Assembly (NCBI GenBank): GCA_034428935.1
Contig: DAOUHB010000152.1
Coordinates: 1 to 38,379 of the forward strand
Reading direction: 5' to 3'
Origin: JAAYZQ01 sp034428935
Lineage (GTDB): Bacteria > Chloroflexota > Anaerolineae > JAAYZQ01
Length of the DNA stretch: 38,379 bases
Of this stretch, positions 8,072 to 16,365 are shown one piece after another (the stretch's first letter is position 1; every line of letters starts with the position of its first letter). A program made the translations under genes and the position numbers. The notes under the pieces were generated by a model. The model was not told the origin of the DNA, searched no databases, and saw only the letters and a list, made by a program, of their open reading frames with translations.

Positions 8072-8977
8072 GTGGCAGCCGTTGGCCAAAACCAAAGAAT
8101 GAGCTTGTGGGCTCTCGTCGTGCACCTCAGGCCCCACTGGCAGGTGATGCTCATGCCCCTGTTCCTGTGGGGCTTTGTCCTGGCCGGGGGCGAAGAGGCC
8201 GTCCATCTCATCGACGCCCGCTTCTGGCTCGTCTTTTTCGTGGTGCACATCCTGTTCTACGGCGGGTCCACGGCCCTCAACTCCTATTACGACCGCGACG
8301 AGGGGCCGGTGGGCGGCTTGTGGAACCCGCCCAAGGTGACCCGCCAGCTCTGGACTTTTGCCGTAGGCGTGCAGGTGCTGGGGCTGATCGTCATGTTTTT
8401 CGTCAGCCTGCCCCTCTTTGTCCTGTCGCTCGTCATGGGCGCGGTAAGCACAGCCTACTCGCACCCTGTCACGCGGCTCAAGGCGCGGCCCTGGGCCAGC
8501 CTGCTCCTGGTCAGCATCTTCCAGGGCATGGGCGGCACGACGGCGGGCTGGCTGTTCGTCCACGATAGCTGGAGCAGCCTCCTGGCCCTCAAGCCCCTGG
8601 CCGGGCTGCTGTCGGCGGCCCTGGTCATCACCGGTTTCTATCCCCTGACGCAGGTCTACCAGCGGGCGGAGGACCGAAGGCAGGGGGTCATCTCCTTTGC
8701 CGTGCACGCCGGCGAGGGGACCTTTGCCGTGGCCATCGCCTGCCTGCTGGCGGGGGCCGCGGTCATGGCCGCCCTCTGCTGGCAGTACCTGGGCCGCCTG
8801 GAGGCCGTCCTCGTCGGCCTGTCGCTCGTGGGCCAGGCGGGGCTGGTGGGCCTGTGGTGGCGCGAGTACGACGACGATCAGGTGCAGCGCAACTACCGGT
8901 GGATGATGCGCCTGGGCTACCTGATGACCGCCGGATTCCTGGGATTTATCACCTGGCAGTTGCTGCAGGGGCTGTAG
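8072..8977 (+). CDS. UbiA-family prenyltransferase-like membrane protein
   Basis: About 301 residues with eight or nine hydrophobic segments. The first Asp-rich region is NSYYDRDEG (an N-x-x-x-D-x-D version of the UbiA Mg-diphosphate site) and the second region carries YSHPVTRLKARP and TQVYQRAEDRRQG. UbiA enzymes join a polyprenyl diphosphate to an aromatic or polar acceptor in the membrane. The GTG at 8072 is used with an AGGGAC upstream; an in-frame ATG at 8099 lacks a ribosome-binding site but would give a more typical N-terminus. The acceptor is unknown. The next two genes, a geranylgeranyl-reductase-like flavoprotein and a methyltransferase, point to a prenylated lipid or quinone. Confidence 0.8.
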   Translation: MAAVGQNQRMSLWALVVHLRPHWQVMLMPLFLWGFVLAGGEEAVHLIDARFWLVFFVVHILFYGGSTALNSYYDRDEGPVGGLWNPPKVTRQLWTFAVGVQVLGLIVMFFVSLPLFVLSLVMGAVSTAYSHPVTRLKARPWASLLLVSIFQGMGGTTAGWLFVHDSWSSLLALKPLAGLLSAALVITGFYPLTQVYQRAEDRRQGVISFAVHAGEGTFAVAIACLLAGAAVMAALCWQYLGRLEAVLVGLSLVGQAGLVGLWWREYDDDQVQRNYRWMMRLGYLMTAGFLGFITWQLLQGL

Positions 8978-9011
8978 CGACGCCGGGCGGGGCTGGAAAG
9001 AAGTGCGAACC

Positions 9012-10247
9012 ATGTCTGGATCTGGACGGGCTCGGTGGGATGCCGACGTGATCGTCGTGGGCGGCGGGGTTGCCGGGTCGAGCGCCGCCCTCCTCCTGGG
9101 CCGGGAGGGCTTCCGGGTGCTCCTCGTCGACCGGGCCACCTTTCCGCGGCACAAGACCTGTGGCGAGGGCATCATGCCCGAGGGCGTGGCCATCCTGGAG
9201 TCGCTGGGCCTCATGGACGGTATGCTGGCCGCCGGCGCCGGGCTGGCCCGTGGCCTGCGCTTTCGCAGCCACGATGGCACCTGGGCCCAGGCCGACTTTC
9301 CGCCCGCCGGCGGGAAGCCGGCCTGCAGCGTCGTCATCCGCCGCTACGAGCTGGACCACCTGCTCCTGCAGCGGGCCGCGGCCCTGTCCAACGTCACCGT
9401 GCGGGAGGGCTTTACGGTGAGCGAGGCGGTCTACGAGGACGGGGCCATTCGGGGGGTCACCGGGCGGGCCACCGGCCGCCTGTCGAGCCCGGAAACCCTG
9501 CGCGCGCCCCTGACCCTGGCGGCCGACGGCATGCACAGCAAGTTTCACAACCGCTACGGCATCGAGAAGACCGTTCTGAAGCGGCAGCGCTGGGGCATCG
9601 CCGGGCACCTGCGGGGCGTCGACGGGACCGAGCCCTACATCGAGGTCTTTTTTCAGGAGGGCAACGAGATCTATGCGGCGCCCCTGGCCGGCGACCTGGT
9701 CCTGGTGGCCATCCTGGTGGAAAAGGAAGGCATGGGCGCCTTCCAGGGCCACCTGGCCGAGGCCTACCACCGCTTCTTGCGAGCCGCGCCGGGGCTGGCC
9801 GAGCGCATCCGCGACAGCGAGGTGCTGCCGCCCGTGGCGGCCCGCGGCCCCCTGGGCTTTCGCGTCGATCCCGTCCACCGGCCGGGCCTGCTCCTGGTGG
9901 GCGACAGCGCCGGCTTTCTCGATCCCATCACCGGCGAGGGGATGACCCTGGCCCTCAAGAGCGTCCAGGCCGCCGTGCCCATCGTGCGCCGCGCCCTGGA
10001 GACGGGCGACGCGAGCGACGCCGCCCTGGCGCCCTATGCCGCCGAGCGGGCGCGCATCACCCACGACGTCTACAAGCTGACCCAGCTCATGCTGGACGTG
10101 TCGCGCTACCCGGCCCTGGCCAACCGCGCCGTGGCCCGCCTGTCGCGCGACACGGTGCTCTTCCAGAAGCTGCTGGGCATTGTCACCGGCACCAGCCGCT
10201 ATCGCGATCTTGCACTGCGGGATCGCCTGGCCCTGGGGCTGGGCTGA
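9012..10247 (+). CDS. Geranylgeranyl reductase-family FAD-dependent oxidoreductase
   Basis: The 411-residue flavoprotein has the N-terminal FAD site VIVVGGGVAGSSAALLLG, an acidic strand end (LLVDRA), the family motif FPRHKTCGEGIMP and the second FAD motif GDSAGFLDPITGEGM. This pattern fits the geranylgeranyl reductase family, which saturates isoprenyl double bonds in chlorophyll side chains, archaeal lipids or menaquinone (MenJ type). The ATG at 9012 is favoured because GGAAAG (8995-9000) lies 11 nt upstream; an in-frame GTG at 9003 is too close to it. Its position between UbiA and a methyltransferase fits tailoring of a prenylated product. A role in partial saturation of menaquinone is inference. 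Confidence 0.85.
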   Translation: MSGSGRARWDADVIVVGGGVAGSSAALLLGREGFRVLLVDRATFPRHKTCGEGIMPEGVAILESLGLMDGMLAAGAGLARGLRFRSHDGTWAQADFPPAGGKPACSVVIRRYELDHLLLQRAAALSNVTVREGFTVSEAVYEDGAIRGVTGRATGRLSSPETLRAPLTLAADGMHSKFHNRYGIEKTVLKRQRWGIAGHLRGVDGTEPYIEVFFQEGNEIYAAPLAGDLVLVAILVEKEGMGAFQGHLAEAYHRFLRAAPGLAERIRDSEVLPPVAARGPLGFRVDPVHRPGLLLVGDSAGFLDPITGEGMTLALKSVQAAVPIVRRALETGDASDAALAPYAAERARITHDVYKLTQLMLDVSRYPALANRAVARLSRDTVLFQKLLGIVTGTSRYRDLALRDRLALGLG

Positions 10248-10257
10248 GGGAGAAGCC

Positions 10258-10947
10258 ATGCTCAGACAGCGAGCCCGGGGGCCGGAGTGGCTGGACGAGG
10301 ACGATCTGCGGCCGGAGGTGGTGCACCAGACCTTTGAGATGCTGCCCACGGTGAACCGCCTGTTCGGCGGGGTGCGGCCGGCCCTCTCGTTTTTCCGGCG
10401 GGAGAGCCGCGCCTGGGCTCCCGGCCAGGCGGTGACCATCCTCGACGCCGGCTGCGGCATCGGTGACGTGGCCGTGGCCCTGGTCCGCTGGGGGCGGCGG
10501 GCGGGCTATCGGCTCCAGATCCATGGCATCGACCGGCATGGCCTCATCGTGGACCTGGCCCGGGAGAACTGCAAGGACTATCCCGAGATCGAGATCTCGT
10601 GCGCCGACGTCCTCGCCCTGCAGGGCCGGTCCTACGATTACGTCCACGCCTCGCAGTTCGTGCACCACTTTCCCGACGAGGAGGTGGTGCCTTTGCTGCG
10701 GCATATGCTCGGGCTGTGCCGGAACAAGGTGGTCGTCAACGACCTGGTGCGCGCGCCCCTGGCCTACGCGGCCACCTGGATCTTTACCCTCACGACGTCA
10801 CCGGTCTTTCGCCACGACGCCCGCATCTCGGTCAAGCGCGGCTTTCGCCTCGACGAGCTGTCCAGGCTGTTGCGCGCCGGCGGCCTGCAACGCTTTACCC
10901 TCGAAACCCACTTTTTCTACCGCTTCCTGCTCATCCTGGACACGTAG
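10258..10947 (+). CDS. Class I SAM-dependent methyltransferase
   Basis: This 229-residue protein has SAM motif I (ILDAGCGIGDVAVAL), an acidic residue after strand 2 (HGIDRHG) and the motif IV region YDYVHASQFVHHFPDEE. The C-terminal part (VVNDLVRAPLAYAATW, later HDARISVKRGF) resembles methyltransferases that accompany FAD reductases in polyketide or isoprenoid lipid clusters. GAGGGAGA lies just before the ATG and the gene starts 10 nt after the reductase stop, so the three genes are probably one unit. The substrate cannot be read from the sequence. Confidence 0.82.
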   Translation: MLRQRARGPEWLDEDDLRPEVVHQTFEMLPTVNRLFGGVRPALSFFRRESRAWAPGQAVTILDAGCGIGDVAVALVRWGRRAGYRLQIHGIDRHGLIVDLARENCKDYPEIEISCADVLALQGRSYDYVHASQFVHHFPDEEVVPLLRHMLGLCRNKVVVNDLVRAPLAYAATWIFTLTTSPVFRHDARISVKRGFRLDELSRLLRAGGLQRFTLETHFFYRFLLILDT

Positions 10948-10984
10948 GGGCGACCCTCGCGGTCGTCCCGGCCCGCGGTCGCCC
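10948..10984. terminator. Hairpin between convergent genes, possible terminator
   Basis: The 39-nt gap between convergent genes holds GGGCGACC (10948-10955), which can pair with GGTCGTCC at 10961-10968 or perfectly with GGTCGCCC at 10977-10984, so two exclusive hairpins are possible. There is no T-tract on either strand, which lowers the confidence. Confidence 0.35.
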
Positions 10985-10986
10985 GG

Positions 10987-12867
10987 TCAGGCCAGCAGCC
11001 CGGCGATCCCCAGCGCTTCCAGGCGCTGCCGCGTCGGCTCGCCCGTCTCCGGGTCCCAGCCCATCCTCTCGTAAAAGCGGCGCAGGAACCAGGCAAAATC
11101 CTGGTCGCTGATGCCGCTGCCCTCCAGGGGGCCGGCCTCGAAGGCGGTCATGACCCGGCGGGGCAGCCGGTCCTCCTCCGCGCCCGAGCCCTCCCGCAGG
11201 TTCAGCAGGCGAGAGAGGGTCTGCGCCCGCTCGCCGATGGCCAGGATGTCGTGGATGCCATACTCGACGCCGGTCACCCCCGACATGGCCTCGGCCATCT
11301 GGGCGTAATCGTAGCAGTAGAACTGGCAGATGAGGGCGCAGTCCAGGAAGTGTGACCAGTTGAGCTCGTGGTAAAAGACCACGGACTTGTTCTCGTCCAG
11401 CTCCGCCCGGGCCAGGGGCGGCAGGGGCTCGGTCAGGGCGCTGTTGACCCGGCGCATGCCCGCGGGGCGCAGGTAGGCCGTGTCGTGCATGTTCATCTGG
11501 TGGTCGGCCCCCACGGGCGCCACGGCATAGCCGACGCCCATGGCGGGCTTCAGGCGGGGCTCGTGCATGGGCAGCTCCTGGCGGCGCACGGTGACGTTGA
11601 ACGGCTCGGCGGCCGGACCGATGCGGGCGGCCATGCGGGCCACCCCCTCGGCCAAAAAGTCGCCAAAGCCCTGGCGCCCGGCTATCATCTCCACGCTGCG
11701 GACCAGCAGCGCCCCATCTCCCCAGCGATAGTCCAGCCCGCCGGTGTCGGCCGTGGTCAGCAGGCCGTTCTCAAAGCACTCCATGGCAAAGGCGATGCTC
11801 ATCCCCGTGGAGATGGCGTCCAGGCCGTAGGCGTTGGCCAGCTCGTTGGCCTTGAGGACGGCCAGGTTGTCCTCCACGCCGCACGAGGAGCCAAAGGCGC
11901 CCATGGCCTCGTACTCGGCGCCGCCGTAGACGGGGTCCAGGCGCCGGTACGGGTCCGGGTCCTCGTTCTGAAAGACCTGCTTGCAGGCCACGGGGCAGCC
12001 GTGGCAGGTGTCCCTGCCCTTCAGGAACATGGCATAGTTGCGCTCGCCGCTCAACAACTCGGGATGTTCGAATACGGCCACGCCGAAATTGCGGGTAGGC
12101 AGCCCACCCACGGCCGCGAGGCCCGTCAGGCCGTCCTGGGTGCCGCGGCCGGTGGGCGAGGTGGCCCAGGCCATCTCCTTGCGATAGTTCTCGCCCAGCC
12201 AGCGGGCCACGGCGGTCACCCGCTTGCGGTCGGCGATGGGCACGTTGCGGGTACCGCGCACGGCCACGGCCTTCAGGTTCTTGGAGCCCATGACGGCGCC
12301 CAGGCCGTTGCGCCCCGCCGCGCGGTTGACGTCGTGCATGATGGCCGCGTAGCGCACCCCGTTCTCGCCCGCGGGCCCGATCTGGGCGACGCGCACCTTG
12401 TCACCCAGCTCCTGGCGGATGGCCGCCTGGGCCGGGCCTGTGGCCAGGCCCCACAGGCCCTCGGCGGGCCGGATCTCGGCCTCGCCGTCGTGGATCCAGA
12501 GGTACACGGGTGACGCGGCCCGGCCGCTGACGACCAGGGCGTCGAACCCGGTGCGCTTGAACTCGTGTCCCCACCAGCCGCCCACCTCGGAGCTGCCCAG
12601 GACGCCGGTGAGGGGCGACTTGCCGCCGACGCCGTGGCGGCCGGCCCCCGGGAAGTTGGTGCCCTGCATGACGCCGGGCGCAAAGATGAGAAGGTTCTCG
12701 GGGCCGAGGGGATCCGCCCCCGGGGGCAGGTCGCGCAGCAGCAGGTAGGCCACCAGCGCCCGGCCGCCGGCCAGCAGGCGATAGACCTCGTCGGGCAGGG
12801 ATTCCACCTGAATCCGGCCCGCGGTCAAGTCGACGTGCAGCAGTTTGCCATGAGTTCCACCGATCAT
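10987..12867 (-). CDS. aor: Aldehyde ferredoxin oxidoreductase (tungsten/molybdenum type)
   Basis: The 626-residue protein follows the AOR family from the start (GKLLHVDLTAGRI), with the cofactor-domain motif GRHGVGGKSPLTG, GRNGLGAVMGSKNLKAVAV, and the [4Fe-4S] ligands C288, C291, C295 (CHGCPVAC) plus C514, five residues after D509. The spacing matches the characterised archaeal enzyme closely. AORs oxidise aldehydes to acids with a tungsto- or molybdo-bispyranopterin and pass electrons to ferredoxin. The ATG at 12867 follows AAGGAG on the minus strand. Just upstream lie three tandem hairpins. No ferredoxin partner is adjacent. It is one of two AOR paralogues in the window. Confidence 0.88.
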   Translation of the reverse strand: MIGGTHGKLLHVDLTAGRIQVESLPDEVYRLLAGGRALVAYLLLRDLPPGADPLGPENLLIFAPGVMQGTNFPGAGRHGVGGKSPLTGVLGSSEVGGWWGHEFKRTGFDALVVSGRAASPVYLWIHDGEAEIRPAEGLWGLATGPAQAAIRQELGDKVRVAQIGPAGENGVRYAAIMHDVNRAAGRNGLGAVMGSKNLKAVAVRGTRNVPIADRKRVTAVARWLGENYRKEMAWATSPTGRGTQDGLTGLAAVGGLPTRNFGVAVFEHPELLSGERNYAMFLKGRDTCHGCPVACKQVFQNEDPDPYRRLDPVYGGAEYEAMGAFGSSCGVEDNLAVLKANELANAYGLDAISTGMSIAFAMECFENGLLTTADTGGLDYRWGDGALLVRSVEMIAGRQGFGDFLAEGVARMAARIGPAAEPFNVTVRRQELPMHEPRLKPAMGVGYAVAPVGADHQMNMHDTAYLRPAGMRRVNSALTEPLPPLARAELDENKSVVFYHELNWSHFLDCALICQFYCYDYAQMAEAMSGVTGVEYGIHDILAIGERAQTLSRLLNLREGSGAEEDRLPRRVMTAFEAGPLEGSGISDQDFAWFLRRFYERMGWDPETGEPTRQRLEALGIAGLLA

Positions 12868-12888
12868 CTGAGTGCTCCTTTCCGAATC

Positions 12889-12969
12889 GCCGGGCGCCTG
12901 CCCGGCCCCCCCGGGGACCGCCGAGCGCCTGCTCGGCCCTCCCCCGGGCTCGCCGAGCGCCTGCTCGGC
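12889..12969 (-). repeat. Three tandem GC-rich hairpins upstream of the AOR gene
   Basis: Three stem-loops with 7-bp stems and the same GCCT loop (plus-strand reading) lie 31 and 32 nt apart. The stems are GCCGGGC/GCCCGGC at 12889-12906 and GCCGAGC/GCTCGGC at 12920-12937 and 12952-12969. The one change between units keeps the base pair (G-C versus A-T). C-rich spacers separate them. They fill most of the gap between the protease stop and the AOR ribosome-binding site on the minus strand. Confidence 0.75.
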
Positions 12970-12976
12970 CCTCCCC

Positions 12977-13726
12977 TCACCAACCCTGCGCCTGGCGCGT
13001 GAGCCACAGGAGCAGGCCAATGACCAGGACAAAGATGCCGTCGGCGGCGAGGGTGAGGGCAAAGGCCGAGGCCAGGTAGCCTGCCACGCCGCCCACGGCC
13101 TGCACCGCCTCGCGGGGGATGGATGGGATGCCGTTGACCAGGATCAGGACGGCTGCCAGGATGCCCAGGAAGATGAGCACCGGGCGGACGGTCGACATGT
13201 CCGACTCGCTGGGCAGCATGGCGTTCGAGATGGCAAAGATCAGGTAGAGCCACAGCCAGAAGTCGGCCACCCGAACCATTTCGCCCAGGGCCTCGCCCAG
13301 GCCCTCCCACGCACCGGCCAGCAGCAGGGCCACGACCTCGTCCAGCCCGAGGACCAGCCTGCCGATGAGGAGGATGACGGCGGTGGCACCCAGGAGGGGC
13401 GCCACGCCGATGAGGCTGGCCCGCAGGGGGTCGACCTTGCCGACGCGCACGGACCCGAGGGAGACGCTGTTGCTGCCCTTGCGCACCGGCCCCAACGACA
13501 GCTTGCTGACCCTCACGCCCAGGATCGTGGCCATCAGCCAGTGGCTCAGCTCGTGGACGACGACGCCGGGCAGGACGAGGACAAAATAAACGACCAGGGC
13601 CACGGCCGGGTCCCCGGTCCAGCGCAGGCTAAGCTCCTGGAGGCTGTGGGTGATCCAGGTCTTGACCCACAGGAGGGGCAAGAGGGCCGCCGCCAGGGCA
13701 ACAAAGGGCGCCCACAGGCCCGGCAT
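12977..13726 (-). CDS. M50-like membrane metalloprotease
   Basis: This 249-residue membrane protein has about six hydrophobic segments. The zinc site HELSH (H58, E59, H62) lies at the start of a membrane helix, and a second motif NAMLPSESD (N168, P172, D176) matches the NxxPxxxxD signature of site-2 proteases, supplying the third ligand. M50 proteases cut within or near the membrane, often releasing anti-sigma factors or clearing signal peptides. A GGAG lies 10 nt before the ATG. It follows the phosphoesterase gene by 31 nt on the same strand. Its target is unknown; no PDZ domain is present. Confidence 0.8.
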   Translation of the reverse strand: MPGLWAPFVALAAALLPLLWVKTWITHSLQELSLRWTGDPAVALVVYFVLVLPGVVVHELSHWLMATILGVRVSKLSLGPVRKGSNSVSLGSVRVGKVDPLRASLIGVAPLLGATAVILLIGRLVLGLDEVVALLLAGAWEGLGEALGEMVRVADFWLWLYLIFAISNAMLPSESDMSTVRPVLIFLGILAAVLILVNGIPSIPREAVQAVGGVAGYLASAFALTLAADGIFVLVIGLLLWLTRQAQGW

Positions 13727-13757
13727 CAGGCGCGCTCCGGTGCCCTATCCCGTCCCC

Positions 13758-14966
13758 TCACGCCCCGGGCCGTGCTTGGGAGCGAGGGGTGGGGTCCGCG
13801 CCGGCCTGGCCGGCGAGGTCGACGACGACGAGCTCCGGGCGGCAAAAAAAGCGAGCCCGGGGCGTGCCAAAGCCCTCCATCCCCAGGCCGCGGCTGACGT
13901 ACAGGTGGGTGTTGCCCTCCCGGTAGTGCCCCGCTTCGTAGCGCTTGCCGTAGCGCGAGCTGGTGACGACGGCCCCGAAGCCGGGCAGGCGCCACTGGCC
14001 GCCGTGGGTGTGGCCCGCCAGGTAGAGGTCCACGCCCAGGGCCGCCGCCTCGGGCATCAGGTCCGGGGTGTGGTAGAGGAGCAGGGTCAGGGCCCCGGGG
14101 GGCGCTTTGGCCACCAGCCGGCGCAGCCGTTCCGCGTCGCCGGCCCGGTCGTGGCTGCAGGTGATGCCCATGATCCACAGGTGATAGCGGTCGGTGTGCA
14201 ATTCCACGCCACAGTTCTCCAGGAGGATGATGCCCGCCGCCTCGATGATGGGGCGCAGCAGGTGGGTGCAATCTACCTCGGGCGAGCCCCAGATGCCGTA
14301 GCGCTGCCCGGGGGCCTCGAGCTGGGCCAGGAGCTCCTCCAGGTCGGCGAGGGCCTGCGGGTCCTGGTTGTAGGTGGTATTCAGGTAATCGCCGGTCAGG
14401 ACCATGACGTCGGCGTCCAGTCCGGCGACGGTGTCGGGCAGCGCCCGGTCGCGGCGGGTCAGGCGCTCGACGTGCAGGTCGGAGAGCTGGACGATGCGCA
14501 GCGGGCCGCCGGGATTCGCCAGGCGGGGGGTCACGATCTCCAGCCGAGTCACCTGGAGGAGAAAGGGCTCCACGAGGGTGCCGTAGGCCGCCAGGAACCA
14601 GAGGGCGAGCTGCACGGTGCCATGCAGCGCCCAGGGCAGCGCCGCTCCCCACCGGGCCAGGAGGGCCGCCGCCACGGCCAACAGCCCGCGCAGGGCACTG
14701 AGGGCCAGGAAGGGCGGCTGGACGGGCCCGAAGGACGAGCCGCTGCGCGGCAGGAACGACAGCAGCGCCCAGTCGGCAAGGGCCATGACCAGGAGCAGGC
14801 CCGCCGTGGCCCAGCCCCAGGCCGGGCCGGCCGCGGAGGCCCAGGCCAGGCCTGCCAGGGCGGCGAGGGCCAGGGGCAACGGCGCTAGCGACCAGCGAGG
14901 CCACTTCCCGGGCTTCTCGGTGAGGAGCAGGAGTGTGTAAAACGGATTCTCGCCCAAGAACTTCAT
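13758..14966 (-). CDS. Membrane-bound calcineurin-like metallophosphoesterase
   Basis: The 402-residue protein has an N-terminal region with about four membrane segments (residues 28-135), then a metallophosphoesterase domain: D163-x-H165 (SDLHVE), G192-D193 (TGDYLN), H299 (LYHTPD) and GHTHGGQ (H319, H321). The normal third motif GNH(D/E) reads GSPE (residues 227-230), so Asn and His are missing at the site that usually binds metal and phosphate. The general layout resembles YkuE-type enzymes. The ATG at 14966 is chosen because a strong promoter sits so close that the mRNA would be leaderless; an in-frame TTG at 14975 is less likely. Confidence 0.8.
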   Translation of the reverse strand: MKFLGENPFYTLLLLTEKPGKWPRWSLAPLPLALAALAGLAWASAAGPAWGWATAGLLLVMALADWALLSFLPRSGSSFGPVQPPFLALSALRGLLAVAAALLARWGAALPWALHGTVQLALWFLAAYGTLVEPFLLQVTRLEIVTPRLANPGGPLRIVQLSDLHVERLTRRDRALPDTVAGLDADVMVLTGDYLNTTYNQDPQALADLEELLAQLEAPGQRYGIWGSPEVDCTHLLRPIIEAAGIILLENCGVELHTDRYHLWIMGITCSHDRAGDAERLRRLVAKAPPGALTLLLYHTPDLMPEAAALGVDLYLAGHTHGGQWRLPGFGAVVTSSRYGKRYEAGHYREGNTHLYVSRGLGMEGFGTPRARFFCRPELVVVDLAGQAGADPTPRSQARPGA

Positions 14967-14974
14967 GGTAGGCA

Positions 14975-15003
14975 ATTATATCATCGGTGCCGGGAGCAGG
15001 CAA
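14975..15003 (-). promoter_or_regulatory. Promoter for a leaderless phosphoesterase transcript
   Basis: Reading the minus strand, TTGCCT (15003-14998) and TATAAT (14980-14975) are 17 nt apart. The A of the ATG is only 9 nt after the -10 box, so transcription should start at or next to the start codon. No Shine-Dalgarno sequence is present. Confidence 0.65.
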
Positions 15004-15022
15004 CTTGGTTGGGGTCGGGCGG

Positions 15023-15970
15023 CTAGAAGTCCTGGCCTTCGGGCAGGTCGCCGGGGTTGAGGCCGGCCCAGCCGCTCTCGTCGCCGGCGATCTGCACGCC
15101 GGTGTCGCGGCGGATGAGGAGGACGCTGATGATAAACAGCGCGGCGCCCACCCACTGCTGGGGAGCAAAGCGCTCGCCGAGGAGGAGAAAGGCCAGGGAG
15201 ACGGCCACCAGGGGCTCGCCGAGGCCCAGGAGGGCGGTCTGGATGCCCCCCAGGCGCCGCAGCCCGGCAAAGACCAGGAGCCGGGCAATGGCCGTGGGAA
15301 AGACGGCCAGCAGCACGATGGCCAGCCAGCCGGCGGATGGGATGGTTGCGGCGGCGCCGGCCTCGCCGTAGAAGGGGATGGCCACGACGACGGCCATGGT
15401 CGACAGCCCGTAGAGCGTCACAGTGCGGGGGTCGACGTCGACCAGGGTCCACTGGCCCAGGACCAGGTGAAAGCCATAGAGGGCTCCGGCGCCGAGCATC
15501 AGCGTCACGCCCAGGGGGTCGACGAGGCCCGCCCCCTGCCAGGTGAGCAAAAAGACGCTCAGCAAGGCCAGGACCAGGCGCAGCACGGCCAGGCGGGAGA
15601 CGGCGTGGCCGGCGGCCGACAGGAAGATGAACACCCAGAAGGGGTACATGGAATAGAGGAGATGGGCCACGGAGGCGTCGACGCGCGACAGGCCGTTGTA
15701 GTACAGGAGCGAGCCGATGCCGTTGGCCGCGCCCATGCCGATGCAGGCCAGGAGGTTGCCCCGGCTGATGGCCAGGTGGCGACGCCAGAAGACCAGGTAA
15801 AAGAGCCACAGCAGGCCGGCCGCCAGGGCGGTGCGCAGGGCCACGACGGACGTGGGCGAAACCCCAACCTGGTAGGCGAGCTTGCCCAGGATGGGGGCCA
15901 GCCCGGCAAAGAGGGTGGACAGCAGAGTGACGGCGATGCCCCGCCGGGTGCCGTCGCCCGGGTAGCTCAT
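15023..15970 (-). CDS. EamA/DMT-superfamily permease
   Basis: The 315-residue protein has about ten hydrophobic segments in two similar halves, the layout of EamA drug/metabolite transporters. Typical stretches are LFAGLAPILGKLAYQVGVSP near the N-terminus, ALRTALAAGLLW, and in the second half TALLGLGEPLVAVSLAFLLL followed by GERFAPQQWVGAALFI. The substrate is unknown. The ATG at 15970 overlaps the stop of the kinase-like gene as ATGA, so the two are translationally coupled. Confidence 0.85.
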   Translation of the reverse strand: MSYPGDGTRRGIAVTLLSTLFAGLAPILGKLAYQVGVSPTSVVALRTALAAGLLWLFYLVFWRRHLAISRGNLLACIGMGAANGIGSLLYYNGLSRVDASVAHLLYSMYPFWVFIFLSAAGHAVSRLAVLRLVLALLSVFLLTWQGAGLVDPLGVTLMLGAGALYGFHLVLGQWTLVDVDPRTVTLYGLSTMAVVVAIPFYGEAGAAATIPSAGWLAIVLLAVFPTAIARLLVFAGLRRLGGIQTALLGLGEPLVAVSLAFLLLGERFAPQQWVGAALFIISVLLIRRDTGVQIAGDESGWAGLNPGDLPEGQDF

Positions 15971-16317
15971 GGGCGCCGCGCTTCCAGGAACTCGACCACG
16001 CGGGCGAGCACCTCTTCCTCCGACATGTCGTCGGTGTCGAGATATAGGTCGGAATGGGCCCGCGCGTGCTCCAGGCGGGCCTTCTGCCGATCCAGGTATT
16101 CCTGGTCCCAGCCGTGGCCGGTGCGCCCCCGCCTGTGGGCCGCCTCCAGGCTCACGTCCAGGTAGATGAGCAGGTCGGGGGGGTTGATGCGCCGCCACAT
16201 GTCGGGCACGTAAGAGTGGTCCTGCGCCGCCGACGAAGCATCGTAGCCCAGGCGCCGCAGGCCCGCGGCCAGAACGCTCTTTCCCGAGGCGCATGGTCCC
16301 ACCACTTTGATGCGCAT
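15967..16317 (-). CDS. P-loop nucleotide kinase-like protein
   Basis: This short protein (116 residues) opens with a Walker A site GPCASGKS, followed by DLLIYLDVSLEAAHRR, the strand-helix pattern seen in AAA_18/shikimate-kinase-like P-loop kinases, and an Arg-rich lid-like segment (RRGRTGHGW). It is smaller than most nucleotide kinases, so the lid and substrate domain are reduced. The ATG at 16317 follows AGAAG with a 9-nt gap; a GTG two codons upstream is possible. It shares a 4-nt overlap with the DMT permease gene. The substrate is unknown. Confidence 0.75.
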   Translation of the reverse strand: MRIKVVGPCASGKSVLAAGLRRLGYDASSAAQDHSYVPDMWRRINPPDLLIYLDVSLEAAHRRGRTGHGWDQEYLDRQKARLEHARAHSDLYLDTDDMSEEEVLARVVEFLEARRP

Positions 16318-16365
16318 CGTCACAATCTTCTGGAACGATTCATCCTTCCCTGCCTTCCATGCATC

